The position numbers and the translations under genes are program-made. From Methylomonas albis (GTDB lineage Bacteria > Pseudomonadota > Gammaproteobacteria > Methylococcales > Methylomonadaceae), in assembly GCF_014850955.1 (NCBI RefSeq), contig NZ_JACXSS010000001.1:5022001-5086000 (forward strand): a DNA stretch of 64,000 nt, given 5' to 3'. A model generated the notes under the pieces. It was not told the origin of the DNA. It ran no database searches and saw nothing but the letters and a program-made list of their open reading frames with translations. Positions 45,087 through 52,880 of the stretch are shown piece by piece (the stretch's first letter is position 1; the number at the start of each line of letters is the position of its first letter).

Positions 45087-45959
45087 ACCTATATTCTTTT
45101 CAATATATTCGATCATCAAGCCGGCAATATCCTTGTCGCTGGTCTTTTCTATGCCTTCCAAACCAGGTGAGGAATTGACTTCCATCACCAGCGGTCCGCG
45201 TTTGGAACGCAGCAAATCCACACCGCAGACATTTAAGCCCATGATTTTGGCGGCTCGTACTGCAGTCGAGCGTTCTTGCGGAGTCAGCCTGACCAGCGTG
45301 GCCGTGCCGCCACGATGCAGATTGGAACGAAACTCGCCTTCGCGGCCTTGCCGCTTCATCGCCGAAACCACCTTGTCGCCGACCACAAAGCAGCGGATGT
45401 CGCTGCCGGCTGCTTCCTGAATGAATTCCTGCACCATGATGTTTGCATTAAGCCCCATGAAGGCCTGAATCACGCTATGCGCGGCGTTATGGGTTTCCGC
45501 CAATACCACGCCTATGCCTTGCGAACCTTCCACCAGTTTGATCACCAGCGGCGCGCCGCCGACTTCGGCGATTAGATCTTCGATATTATCCGGATTGTGG
45601 GCGAACGCGGTAATCGGCAGATCGATACCCTTGCGCGCCAGCAACTGGCTGGAAGCCAGTTTGTCGCGGGAACGGCTGATCGATGCGGAAGTATTGAGGA
45701 CAAAGGTATTCATTACCTCAAACTGTCGCAACACCGCCGTCCCGTAAAAGGTGATAGACGCGCCGATGCGGGGAATTACCGCGTCGTAACCTACCAGATT
45801 TTCGCCCATGTAATGGATAGACGGCTTCATCGAGGTGATGTTCATGTAACAATGGGTCGGATCGAATATCCTGGCCTCATGGCCGCGGGCGGTGGCGGCC
45901 TCCAACAGCCGGACGCTGGAATACAGCGTCGCGTCGCGCGACAGGATCGCTATTTTCAT
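45069..45959 (-). CDS. rimK: RimK-family ATP-grasp ligase (alpha-L-glutamate ligase)
   Basis: A 296-residue ATP-grasp enzyme. The order is typical: [107 protein letters not shown], and the Mg2+ site [17 protein letters not shown]. RimK adds glutamate residues to the C-terminus of ribosomal protein S6. The length (E. coli has 300) and motifs fit RimK itself, but relatives acting on other carboxylates exist. Confidence 0.9.
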   Translation of the reverse strand: MKIAILSRDATLYSSVRLLEAATARGHEARIFDPTHCYMNITSMKPSIHYMGENLVGYDAVIPRIGASITFYGTAVLRQFEVMNTFVLNTSASISRSRDKLASSQLLARKGIDLPITAFAHNPDNIEDLIAEVGGAPLVIKLVEGSQGIGVVLAETHNAAHSVIQAFMGLNANIMVQEFIQEAAGSDIRCFVVGDKVVSAMKRQGREGEFRSNLHRGGTATLVRLTPQERSTAVRAAKIMGLNVCGVDLLRSKRGPLVMEVNSSPGLEGIEKTSDKDIAGLMIEYIEKNIGKNKSG

Positions 45960-45977
45960 AGGCGAATAACGCCGCGT

Positions 45978-46652
45978 TTACAGATGAATGCCGTCAAAAT
46001 CGCTGACCTGAACATGCGCGGCGCCGGTATCCAGCACCTGCTCGCGCACCAGCCAGCAAGTCGCCAAGCCTGCCAGGCGAGCGGCGTCCAGTTCATCCTT
46101 TATATCCGACAAAAACAGAATTTGTTCGGCCGGTAAACCCAGCTCGGCAGCAATACGTTCATAGGAAATGGCTTCCTTCTTACCGCCAATGAGGGTATCG
46201 AAGTAACCGGAAAACATTGGCGTAAGGTCGCCGTAGTCGCTATGTCCGAACAGTAGCTTTTGCGCCTGTACTGAGCCCGAGGAATAGACATACAGCTTAT
46301 AACCCTGGCCAAACCAGTTTCTTAAATTACGCACAGCATCTTCGTAAACATGGCCGGTGAAATCGCCATTGCGATAGCCTTCCTGCCAGATCAAGCCCTG
46401 TAAGGATTTCAATGGCGTAATTTTTTGATCGGTATCGATCCAGTGAATGAATCGCGCGATCAGAGCGTCTTCATCCTGCTCGCCGCCGGCAATTTGCTTG
46501 GCCTCGGCCAATAATGGCTTGATCTCGGCTTGCTCTCGATGACGTCTCACAAAATCCGGTAAGCGAGCGCGGGCATACGGAAACAACACAGCTTTCACAA
46601 AGGATAGCGACGACGTCGTTCCTTCAATATCGGTGACAATGGCTTTGATCAT
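45978..46652 (-). CDS. mtnC: Enolase-phosphatase E1 (methionine salvage)
   Basis: A 224-residue HAD-superfamily enzyme. The N-terminal [19 protein letters not shown] holds the Asp8/Glu10 catalytic pair typical of Mtn[33 protein letters not shown] and [18 protein letters not shown] complete the HAD motifs. It enolises and dephosphorylates the diketone intermediate to acireductone. It overlaps the stop of mtnD (ATGA). Confidence 0.95.
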   Translation of the reverse strand: MIKAIVTDIEGTTSSLSFVKAVLFPYARARLPDFVRRHREQAEIKPLLAEAKQIAGGEQDEDALIARFIHWIDTDQKITPLKSLQGLIWQEGYRNGDFTGHVYEDAVRNLRNWFGQGYKLYVYSSGSVQAQKLLFGHSDYGDLTPMFSGYFDTLIGGKKEAISYERIAAELGLPAEQILFLSDIKDELDAARLAGLATCWLVREQVLDTGAAHVQVSDFDGIHL

Positions 46653-47206
46653 AACGTTGTCAGATAGTGATCCAGGGTCGGAAAGCGTTCGGCAATCGGA
46701 TTGCCGGTAAACTCCGCCACCCAGCCGTCTTCGGTGGTGAACAGGCGAACGCACTTAAATGCCGGGGTTTCGCCCATGTCGAACCAATGCGTGGTATTGG
46801 CAGGCACGCTAATCAGATCGCCCTGCTCGCACAGCACCGCATAGACTTGATCGCCGACATGCAGATAAAACAAGCCCCGACCTTCCACGAAAAAGCGCAC
46901 TTCGAAGTCGCTGTGGGTATGCTCGGATAAAAACTTTTGTCGCAATGCGTCTTTATTAGGATGGTCCGCATTCAAACTGATCACATCCACCGACTGAAAA
47001 CCGTATTGCCGCTTGAGTTTGTCTATCGAGCTTTGATAGCCCTTTAAAACCGCCTCTGCATCGTCCGCCGCCGAAAACTCGCAATCGGCCTCCCAGCGTT
47101 CAAACTGGACGCCGATGCCTTGCAGTTGCGCGGCAATATCTGCAAAGTCTCGAAAAGTAGTGCCTTGTTGTGGTTTATCGGCAGGGTAAAGGGTTAGTGC
47201 GCTCAT
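46649..47206 (-). CDS. mtnD: Acireductone dioxygenase
   Basis: A 185-residue cupin. Metal ligands are in [16 protein letters not shown] (two His and a Glu) and the His of [11 protein letters not shown]. It oxidises acireductone to the keto acid precursor of methionine with Fe2+. It is coupled by 4-bp overlaps to mtnB upstream and mtnC downstream. Confidence 0.96.
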   Translation of the reverse strand: MSALTLYPADKPQQGTTFRDFADIAAQLQGIGVQFERWEADCEFSAADDAEAVLKGYQSSIDKLKRQYGFQSVDVISLNADHPNKDALRQKFLSEHTHSDFEVRFFVEGRGLFYLHVGDQVYAVLCEQGDLISVPANTTHWFDMGETPAFKCVRLFTTEDGWVAEFTGNPIAERFPTLDHYLTTL

Positions 47207-47829
47207 AGTCTTGTTACTCCATGTAGGCGAATTTCAACGTCGAATAAAAATTCCAGTGCTTCCAGGTGGCGCAAGGCATCGTCGACCGACGCGCCCCAAG
47301 TATAAAAACCGTGGCCGGCAATAATATAGCCGTAAACGTCATGAGTGTGATGGTCCAGGTAGTTTTCCACCTTGCCGGCCAATCTGGGAATGTCCTGATC
47401 GTTGCCGAAAATGGGGATGGCGATGCGGGTCTCATGGGTATTGATGCCGGTAAACGCTTTGAGCAGCTCGTAATCCTTCAGCACGATTTCATTTTTAAAC
47501 AAACGCGCCGTCAACGTGGCGTTGATCGAATGCGGGTGCAATACCGCCTGAACGTCCGGAAAACGTTGATAAATCGAGGTATGCAAGAGCGTTTCCGCCG
47601 ACGGCTTCTTGCCGTCCAGGGAACGGCCTTTGCTGTCGATCAACATGATATCGTCGGCTTGCAAGCGGCCTTTATGCCGGCCGGACACAGTGATAGCAAT
47701 ATTGCCGTCGCTGAGTTTGGCGGAGAAATTGCCGCTGGTGGCGGGCACCCAGCCCTTGCTGTCGATGAAGCGGCCGGCGGCAATCAACTGATCTGCCTTG
47801 CGGAAAAATTCGTCGGTTTTTACAGTCAT
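47203..47829 (-). CDS. mtnB: Methylthioribulose-1-phosphate dehydratase
   Basis: A 208-residue class II aldolase-fold enzyme. The zinc site is HPHSINATLTARL (two His) with a third His in DVYGYIIAGHGFYTWG; GWVPATSGNFSAKL is the phosphate-binding opening. I start at ATG 47829; the frame further upstream overlaps the 3' end of the RNase P RNA. First gene of the mtnB-mtnD-mtnC operon. The other salvage genes (mtnN/P, mtnA) are not in the window. Confidence 0.95.
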   Translation of the reverse strand: MTVKTDEFFRKADQLIAAGRFIDSKGWVPATSGNFSAKLSDGNIAITVSGRHKGRLQADDIMLIDSKGRSLDGKKPSAETLLHTSIYQRFPDVQAVLHPHSINATLTARLFKNEIVLKDYELLKAFTGINTHETRIAIPIFGNDQDIPRLAGKVENYLDHHTHDVYGYIIAGHGFYTWGASVDDALRHLEALEFLFDVEIRLHGVTRL

Positions 47830-47871
47830 GGAATATTTTGCGGATTGCAAAAGAAAAGAAGAGAAGAGAAA

Positions 47872-48215
47872 GAGTTGGCCTGTAAGCCGGGTTCTGTCTT
47901 GAACAGCCATTCATCTAGGCGTCAGATCACTCTGACGCTCAAGCAATCTACCCAGGAGCAGCGCGGGCCACGCCAATGCTCCTCTATTTGATCTTGCTCC
48001 GGGTGGGGTTTACCCTGCCACACCTGTTACCAGTTGCGCGGTGCGCTCTTACCGCACCATTTCACCCTTACCGGGTTCCGAAAAACCAGGCGGTATATTT
48101 TCTGCGGCACTTTCCGTAGGCTCGCGCCTCCCAGGCATTACCTGGCACCCTGCCCTATGGAGCCCGGACTTTCCTCCCTTTTATTTGCATAAAACGGCGA
48201 CTGTTCGGCCAACTC
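47872..48215 (-). ncRNA. rnpB: RNase P RNA (bacterial class A)
   Basis: About 344 nt. The two ends pair as helix P1 (5' GAGTTGGCC with 3' GGCCAACTC). The conserved 5' core GAGGAAAGTCCGGGCTCC and the 3' core AGACAGAACCCGGCTTAC are both present at the expected places. It is the catalytic RNA that trims tRNA 5' leaders. A pyrimidine-rich tract (TCTTTCTCTTCTC...) follows the 3' end. It lies just upstream of mtnB on the same strand. Confidence 0.97.
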
Positions 48216-48223
48216 TGGTGAGG

Positions 48224-48229
48224 ATTATA
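48224..48229 (-). promoter_or_regulatory. -10 element of the rnpB promoter
   Basis: TATAAT on the minus strand ends eight bases before the first base of the RNA, a good distance. No strong -35 hexamer is seen at 16-18 bp. Confidence 0.65.
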
Positions 48230-48540
48230 CAGGCAATGCCGGGAAATAGGGGTAATTGCACGCGACGTTTACCGAGAATGGAGAGACATTGAATGATTTG
48301 GACTCGATGAAAGCTAGCCGCGATGGTTTGAGATTGAGAAATCTTCACCTGACGATTCGACCTCACGCTGCTCAAAAAAGAGACAAACTATTCTCGATGC
48401 TGTCGCATTCGGCCAATAAGCTACATTCAATATTTCTAAAAGCTGTCAGTCCAACCCTTTCTCAGTGCGCTTCTATAAATGATGAATATCTATCATGTTG
48501 GCTTGAAAATTTTCGGGAAACTTCAGCTGTATTAAGTTTA

Positions 48541-48561
48541 GGCGTTTTATTTATCGACAGT
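48541..48561. promoter_or_regulatory. Partial match to the mmoX upstream dyad
   Basis: GGCGTTTTATTTATCGACAG aligns without gaps with the + strand of the mmoX site (GGTGTCCAATAAATCGACAC), sharing 13 of 20 positions including ATCGACA. It lies about 112 bp upstream of the sigma-54-like box at 48662, close to the roughly 98 bp seen at mmoX. The left half-site is degraded. Confidence 0.35.
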
Positions 48562-48661
48562 CGTACAAAAGATATACACTCGCCTTCTTTTTCGCTCACT
48601 TGCAAAAATAAACCAGCCCGCTAATCAATCACTTAAGACAGGCCATGCCGCGATGGTTTTA

Positions 48662-48678
48662 TGGCATATTTACTGCTT
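48662..48678 (+). promoter_or_regulatory. Sigma-54-type promoter of the small secreted-protein operon
   Basis: TGGCATATTTACTGCTT has GG and GC separated by exactly 10 bases. The predicted start is near 48688, about 148 bp upstream of the ATG at 48836. The rest of the 620-bp gap from rnpB holds no gene I can support. Confidence 0.6.
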
Positions 48679-48835
48679 ATAATGAAATTAGCTTTATCGG
48701 CGCCGGTAGATAATTACTCCCTTTAATATGCGTAGTTCTGGCTTTCTTTAGCAGATAAAGTTCTAAGCATCACTGGAATTATTCGAATCTGGAACAAGGT
48801 GTAGCTAATACTAATTAATACTATAGGAGGTCACC

Positions 48836-49084
48836 ATGAAACTTTTACTAGGGACTGGTTTAGTGAGCTTAAGCCTAGCATCGCCAATTTGCGCAGAAAC
48901 TTATCCTGCCGCGTATTTTCAACCTAAAATAATTTACAGCGCGGACCAAGCAGAAAGTCAGAATATCTCATCAAAGCTGAAAAAAGCCGAAGACATGGCC
49001 GAATATGACCCGAAATATCCCGCAGCAAATTTTCGGCCCAAAGTAATCTATCTCAGTCCGAATCCATCCGCCAGTGATCGATAA
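48836..49084 (+). CDS. Small secreted protein with duplicated YPAA-x-F-x-PK-x-IY motif
   Basis: 82 residues with a near-ideal AGGAGGT ribosome site six bases before ATG. The signal peptide ends about residue 20 (SPICA). The mature chain of about 62 residues contains two copies of one motif, YPAAYFQPKIIY and YPAANFRPKVIY, joined by a Gln/Ser/Lys/Glu linker. No Cys in the mature part. The overlap with the next gene (11 bp) implies coupled expression. Family not recognised; the repeat suggests a two-site binding peptide or structural element of the periplasm. Confidence 0.7.
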   Translation: MKLLLGTGLVSLSLASPICAETYPAAYFQPKIIYSADQAESQNISSKLKKAEDMAEYDPKYPAANFRPKVIYLSPNPSASDR

Positions 49085-49439
49085 GCTAGTTATCTACTAT
49101 CAATCCGTTTTAAATTTTTACCTATATAAAATGTTGTACGCCAATAATACCGATATAGCCGATATTGAGCTTGAGATCAGACAAGAATCGCAGAAAAGCT
49201 TAATGAAATTAATAGACGCGGAAAAAAAGTTAATAGCCAAAATCGGCGAAAAACGCGTAGCCGAATTACGGCGTTATTCTCAAAAATGCCTGTCGTCGCC
49301 GGAACAAGAGGCCTTCAAAAGAAAACTGGATCACGACGATAAAAAATTAACCTGGATTTGGTTTCGCTTAAAGCGTATTCGATATACAAACGACCGTAGC
49401 CAACAGCAATCAGCGTCCGTTGATCGCCGTGCAAATTAG
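49074..49439 (+). CDS. Paralogue of the small sMMO-operon protein
   Basis: 121 residues from GTG 49074 (ATG at 49131 is an alternative). The core MKLIDAEKKLIAKIGEKRVAEL ... EAFKRKLDHDDKKLTWIWFRLKRIRYT aligns with the protein encoded between mmoC and mmoG: ID-x-E, K-[IL]-G-x2-RV-x-EL, FKR-x2-D-x2-DK-x-L-x2-IW, KR-x-R-x-T. Similar total lengths support the longer start in both. Charged, helical, cytosolic. Coupled to the secreted-protein gene. Function unknown. Confidence 0.7.
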   Translation: MIDKLVIYYQSVLNFYLYKMLYANNTDIADIELEIRQESQKSLMKLIDAEKKLIAKIGEKRVAELRRYSQKCLSSPEQEAFKRKLDHDDKKLTWIWFRLKRIRYTNDRSQQQSASVDRRAN

Positions 49440-49807
49440 CTTATTACGCAACCGTTCGCCGAATGGACTTGTGTTAAGCGAAGTAGCCGAAGCCGGGCAA
49501 ATTGACTAACTTCGACTCCGCCCGGCAAGCGGTTTATCTTGTGTATAGGCTATTAATTTACTGGCAGGCGCTGTCCCCTCAGGCCCCAAGCCATTCAAAT
49601 CCTGACGAACGCAGGATAATTTGGCCATCGATTCGACCTAGTTTTCCCGAACTCAGCCGAAGGCATACTAAGAGCACATTAACGTAACCGTAGACGTCCA
49701 ATGACTAATTGGCTTTGTGCGTTTGCAAAGATAACGGGTTACGGGACTTTAGGAACAGCTTTACAAATTGATCAAAACCCATAACTTCTTACATAAAAAT
49801 TAGCCCC
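49440..49807. other. Gene-free stretch
   Basis: 368 bp with no convincing coding frame. An imperfect inverted repeat (GAAGCCGGGC ... CCGCCCGGC) lies at about 49487-49529 and could end the upstream transcript. No T run follows. Confidence 0.4.
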
Positions 49808-50464
49808 ATGATCTACAACACCGCCTTAGATAACTTACTACACTCGTTAGATAGATGCGTCGAGCCGGCGCTTCATTTAAACAAAGCGGGCTTAAACGGG
49901 TTTTTCCACGCACTTACTATTACCCCTTGCATTATCGATCCGTCGGAATGGATGGCGGAACTATTTCTGGGACAAAAGCCTAAGTTGACTAACAGTCAAG
50001 TGAAAAACTTGAAAAAGGCCGTGATTGCAACAGTCAAAGCAAGCAATAAATTGTTAATAAACAACCAACTTAGCTTTCCCTACCATTTTTCCGAGTTAAG
50101 TAACGATGCTTTGAATGAGGTTTGGCATTGGTGTTACGGCTTCTTGCGCGGTATTAATCTGCGTTGGTCTTTTTGGCAAAGTGGCATCATCGCCAATGAA
50201 ACCGGTCAAACCCACGATGTAGTAAAAGCCAGTGTAAACATAATCACCGCCTTGGTAACAGAGGATGTCAATTTCTTAGATAATCTGGAATTACTTAGAT
50301 CTCAACTCGCCGCGAAGCATAATGCGCCGCCTAACGACGAGTATATTCTTGCGGAAGTATTTCAAACATTGCCATCGGCTTATGAGTGTCTGCGGATATT
50401 TGCGGAGACGATGGCTAGACGCTTACAAACGTATGGAGCAACTAACACCGAAGCAGCCCGTTAA
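49808..50464 (+). CDS. UPF0149 (YecA/YgfB) family protein
   Basis: A 218-residue helical protein. Segments LNKAGLNGFFHALTITPCIIDPSEWMAELFLG and LNEVWHWCYGFLRGINLRW match the UPF0149 fold (G-x-L-x-A ... P-x-x-W ... W-x-x-G-x-x-G-x-x). It lacks the C-terminal SEC-C zinc motif that YecA proteins often carry. In E. coli YgfB-like members are of uncertain function. Confidence 0.75.
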   Translation: MIYNTALDNLLHSLDRCVEPALHLNKAGLNGFFHALTITPCIIDPSEWMAELFLGQKPKLTNSQVKNLKKAVIATVKASNKLLINNQLSFPYHFSELSNDALNEVWHWCYGFLRGINLRWSFWQSGIIANETGQTHDVVKASVNIITALVTEDVNFLDNLELLRSQLAAKHNAPPNDEYILAEVFQTLPSAYECLRIFAETMARRLQTYGATNTEAAR

Positions 50465-50481
50465 TAATCACGGAGTTTAGC

Positions 50482-50515
50482 GTTTGTGACTCCCGCTAAG
50501 ACGGGAGCCACAAAC
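50482..50515. repeat. Large hairpin after the UPF0149 gene
   Basis: GTTTGTGACTCCCG / CGGGAGCCACAAAC, a 14-bp stem with one A-C mismatch and a 6-base loop, 18 bp past the stop. No T run. It probably protects the mRNA 3' end or belongs to a dispersed repeat family. Confidence 0.6.
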
Positions 50516-50540
50516 GACTGAACTAGTGAGATTTAGGGCC

Positions 50541-50623
50541 GTAGGGTGGATAAGCGAAGCGCCATCCACCTATTTAAAACTCTTCTATTCCATGGCGGAT
50601 GACGCTTCGCTTATCCACCCTAC
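50541..50623. repeat. Inverted pair of REP-type units
   Basis: The 30-bp unit GTAGGGTGGATAAGCGAAGC... (50541-50570) recurs inverted at 50594-50623 with two differences, separated by 23 bp. A related shorter unit follows guaA at about 54489-54518 (GTAGGGTGGGC ... GTACCCACC). This is a BIME-like structure of a REP family different from that at 20.7-21.1 kb. Confidence 0.75.
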
Positions 50624-50961
50624 AATTGTTGCTATTTGAATGGCCGATTTAAATTTCAAACCGGTATCAAGATTAAATATACCAACTTCCGCTTACGGCC
50701 GACCTCTATTCTCCCCATCATTGTAATTCCAAATACAACGAGTAGATCGTGGCCTGCAAAAAGGGTCTGCCGAAACCTGTCCCGACAAACCCTTAACAGG
50801 CTGTTGAAATTTGCCGTCATACTTTCGGTTTCGACGCGATATTTTGAAGCGCCGGGTGGTCTGGAAGCCCGATTAGGCCTCAAAAACCGGTTTTAGCCGG
50901 TTATATTCGCCCCGAGAGGGGTTAAATTCCGCCTTTTGGCGGCTTTCAGGCGCACGACTGC

Positions 50962-51681
50962 CTAGGCGTTGCTGTAACGCCAGCCGAAAATGGCGCCCAT
51001 TCGCGTTAAGTTATAAGCCGCAAAAGTAAAAATCGTTTGCGCAGCGATTTTCTTCAAGCCCCGGAAATGGGTTTGCCGTAGCGGGCCTACGGTCTTGGCC
51101 CAGCCGAAGACTTCCTCGATCCGCTTGCGGGTTTTGAGGTTTTTGCGGTAACCGTCGTGCCTAGTGGTACGGCCGTCAATGGCCGAGCCTTTGTTCTTGC
51201 TGGCGACATGCGGGGTGACTTTGCGTCGGCATAGCTTGCCCACGAAATCCGCTGTATCGTAGTTTTTGTCGGCGCCCAAGGTGGCGCCAGGTTTACTGAT
51301 CGTGCGCTTGACCATGGTTTCGGCCGCCTCACGCTCTGCTGTGCCAGTGGCCTGGGTAACTTCGACGTCGACCACCAGACCGTTGCGGTTTTCCATCAAG
51401 GCATGGCCTAGAAATGCTAGCTGAGATTTGTCGCCTTCGCTCTTTTTGTACAGCCGGGCATCGGGATCGGTGGTCGATGCATGGGTGTCGTTGCTGCGTT
51501 TTTCGCCCTTGAAGTTGACGGTGGGATTGCGTCCACCGTCTTCCGGGGCGGGGTCGAGCCGTCCTTTTTGACGAAACTTTTGTGCGAAGCCCAGGCCTGA
51601 ATCAGCGTACCGTCCACGGAAAAATGCTCGTCGGACAGCAACTTTTTCCACTCCGCCAAGGCCAGTACCCCCCCGCGTCAA
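50962..51681 (-). pseudogene. IS5-family transposase, frameshifted and truncated
   Basis: The frame shown carries KRSNDTHASTTDPDARLYKK, LAFLGHALMENRNGLVVDVEVTQATGTAEREAA, GADKNYDTADFV and RKRIEEVFGWAKTVGPLRQTHFRG, the C-terminal two thirds of an IS5-group DDE transposase. The preceding part (LLSDEHFSVDGTLIQAWASHKSF) is in another frame at 51540-51660, with the shift in the CCCC-rich codons near 51540. The N-terminal third is missing where the next element begins (51684). A GGCTGTTGAAA-type end lies near 50800. Confidence 0.85.
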
Positions 51682-51683
51682 AA

Positions 51684-52243
51684 TAGTTGTCGCCTCAAAT
51701 TTTTATAACCTTTTAAATTTGAGATAAAACAAGAGCGCCAGCATTTTTCGGTAAAGCTGAAATGGGTCCCATCCGATTTCAGCGCGAAAAATTTGCTGGC
51801 AGTTTATGCCTTCGGCGGCCCCGATTCGTCCGCGTCACCTCATTTCGACCCAACAGGGGGTCGAAACATCGGCTCTCGCATGACTTGACGCCGTGTCGCG
51901 ATGCCTTGCAGGTTTTCTCCGCTTCGCTGCGAAAACCCGCCCAGCGCTACGGCTATCGGGGACTAAAAATCTTCACTTCGCTATCGCTCCGTTTCCAAGA
52001 TTTTCAGCGCCGGCCCAACGCCATGCTGGATTGGACGAGGCGCTATTGAATCAACGCAAATCGCTCTATGAAGACGCCCGCCGCCAAAATCCGCGACGAT
52101 GGAGCCAAAACACTCGGAATTGGAACAGAGTCCATACCGTGCACTTAAATCCGGATCATGCCGAAACCCAAAACAACTCGCCCCAGGAGGTCGTGAATCC
52201 CGACAAAATAGCCGCATAAAATTTTATATTGAGGCGACAACTA
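51684..52243 (+). mobile_element. 560-bp IS3-type remnant with 15-bp terminal inverted repeats
   Basis: Perfect inverted repeats TAGTTGTCGCCTCAA (51684-51698) and its complement (52229-52243) bound the element. Near the right end, + strand 51990-52219 encodes APAQRHAGLDEALLNQRKSLYEDARRQNP ... NWNRVHTVHLNPD, the C-terminal tail of an IS3-family OrfB integrase; the catalytic DDE part is absent. It interrupts the tyrosine-integrase gene on the other strand. No target duplication is visible because the left flank is the truncated IS5 remnant. Confidence 0.75.
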
Positions 52244-52560
52244 GCTTGAAATTTTCCGGCTGCAAAGGTTTCAGCCCCTTTCACTCGCGCCTTATCACGA
52301 GCCTTTTCCTTGGCTGGCGACTTCCCATTGGCGACCACCCGCTTGGCGTCACCAAGTCGCTCACGGGCTTCTGCCAAGGTGATGCCACCAACACCGTAGC
52401 GACCAAAGGTGATCGTCTCTTGCCTACCATTGATCGAATAGTTGTAACGGAATGAGATGGAGCCGGCAGGGGTAATAGCCACATATAGGCCATCCCGGTC
52501 ATTCACCTTATAGAGTTTGTCCCTCGACTTGAGGTTGCGCAGCTTGGTGTCGGTCAGCAA
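52244..52560 (-). pseudogene. Tyrosine integrase (DUF4102/P4-type), truncated by IS insertion
   Basis: MLTDTKLRNLKSRDKLYKVNDRDGLYVAITPAGSISFRYNYSINGRQETITFGRYG is the N-terminal DUF4102 domain of P4-like island integrases. It continues with LAEARERLGDAKRVVANGKSP and KGAETF before the IS3-type remnant cuts it after about residue 106; the following residues are encoded by the IS end. The catalytic domain is lost. It lies 320 bp downstream of the guaA stop, a known target of such integrases. Confidence 0.88.
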
Positions 52561-52803
52561 GAGTCTTATCCTTATTTAAGTTCGATACCATACTGAAAAA
52601 TCACCTAAAAATTAGGTAAAAATACCAATAAAAACATTTATTTATAATATTCTGATGCCATGAAAGCATAGAATCAAGGAGCATGGTATCGGCTATTACT
52701 CACGGCATCATGACTTGATAATACCACCTTGAATACCACACGCAAGTGGTGCTTCCCGCTGCTAAAAGTTGCCAGACAATGCAAAACACAAAAACAAAAA
52801 CAA
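52561..52803. other. Integrase upstream region
   Basis: Non-coding, AT-rich, with ATACCA/TGGTAT recurring (52588, 52619, 52684, 52729 region) and CACACGCAAGTGG as an imperfect dyad. A (CAAAAA)4 tract at 52784-52811 leads into the guaA terminator. The recurring ATACCA could be integrase arm sites, which is speculative. Confidence 0.3.
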
Positions 52804-52833
52804 AAACAAAAAAGCCCATTAAAACATGGGCTT
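52804..52833 (-). terminator. guaA terminator
   Basis: AAGCCCAT / ATGGGCTT stem with a 6-base loop, then TTTTTTG on the minus strand, 48 bp past the guaA stop. Confidence 0.85.
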
Positions 52834-52880
52834 ATTGGTTATTTGTTGCCAGTTAGTGCCTTCTAGTGCCTAACGCGTGA

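Noticed and set aside
48256-48624. 122-codon + strand open frame between rnpB and the secreted-protein gene
   Set aside because: No ribosome site, mixed Ser/Leu/Arg composition without domain features, and the frame spans the putative upstream control region of the following operon.
48748-48765. Second sigma-54-like box (TGGCTTTCTTTAGCAG) before the secreted-protein gene
   Set aside because: Only nine bases separate GG and GC; ten are required.
49502-49687. 61-codon + strand frame after the sMMO-paralogue gene
   Set aside because: Low-quality composition, no ribosome site, and it overlaps an imperfect palindrome.
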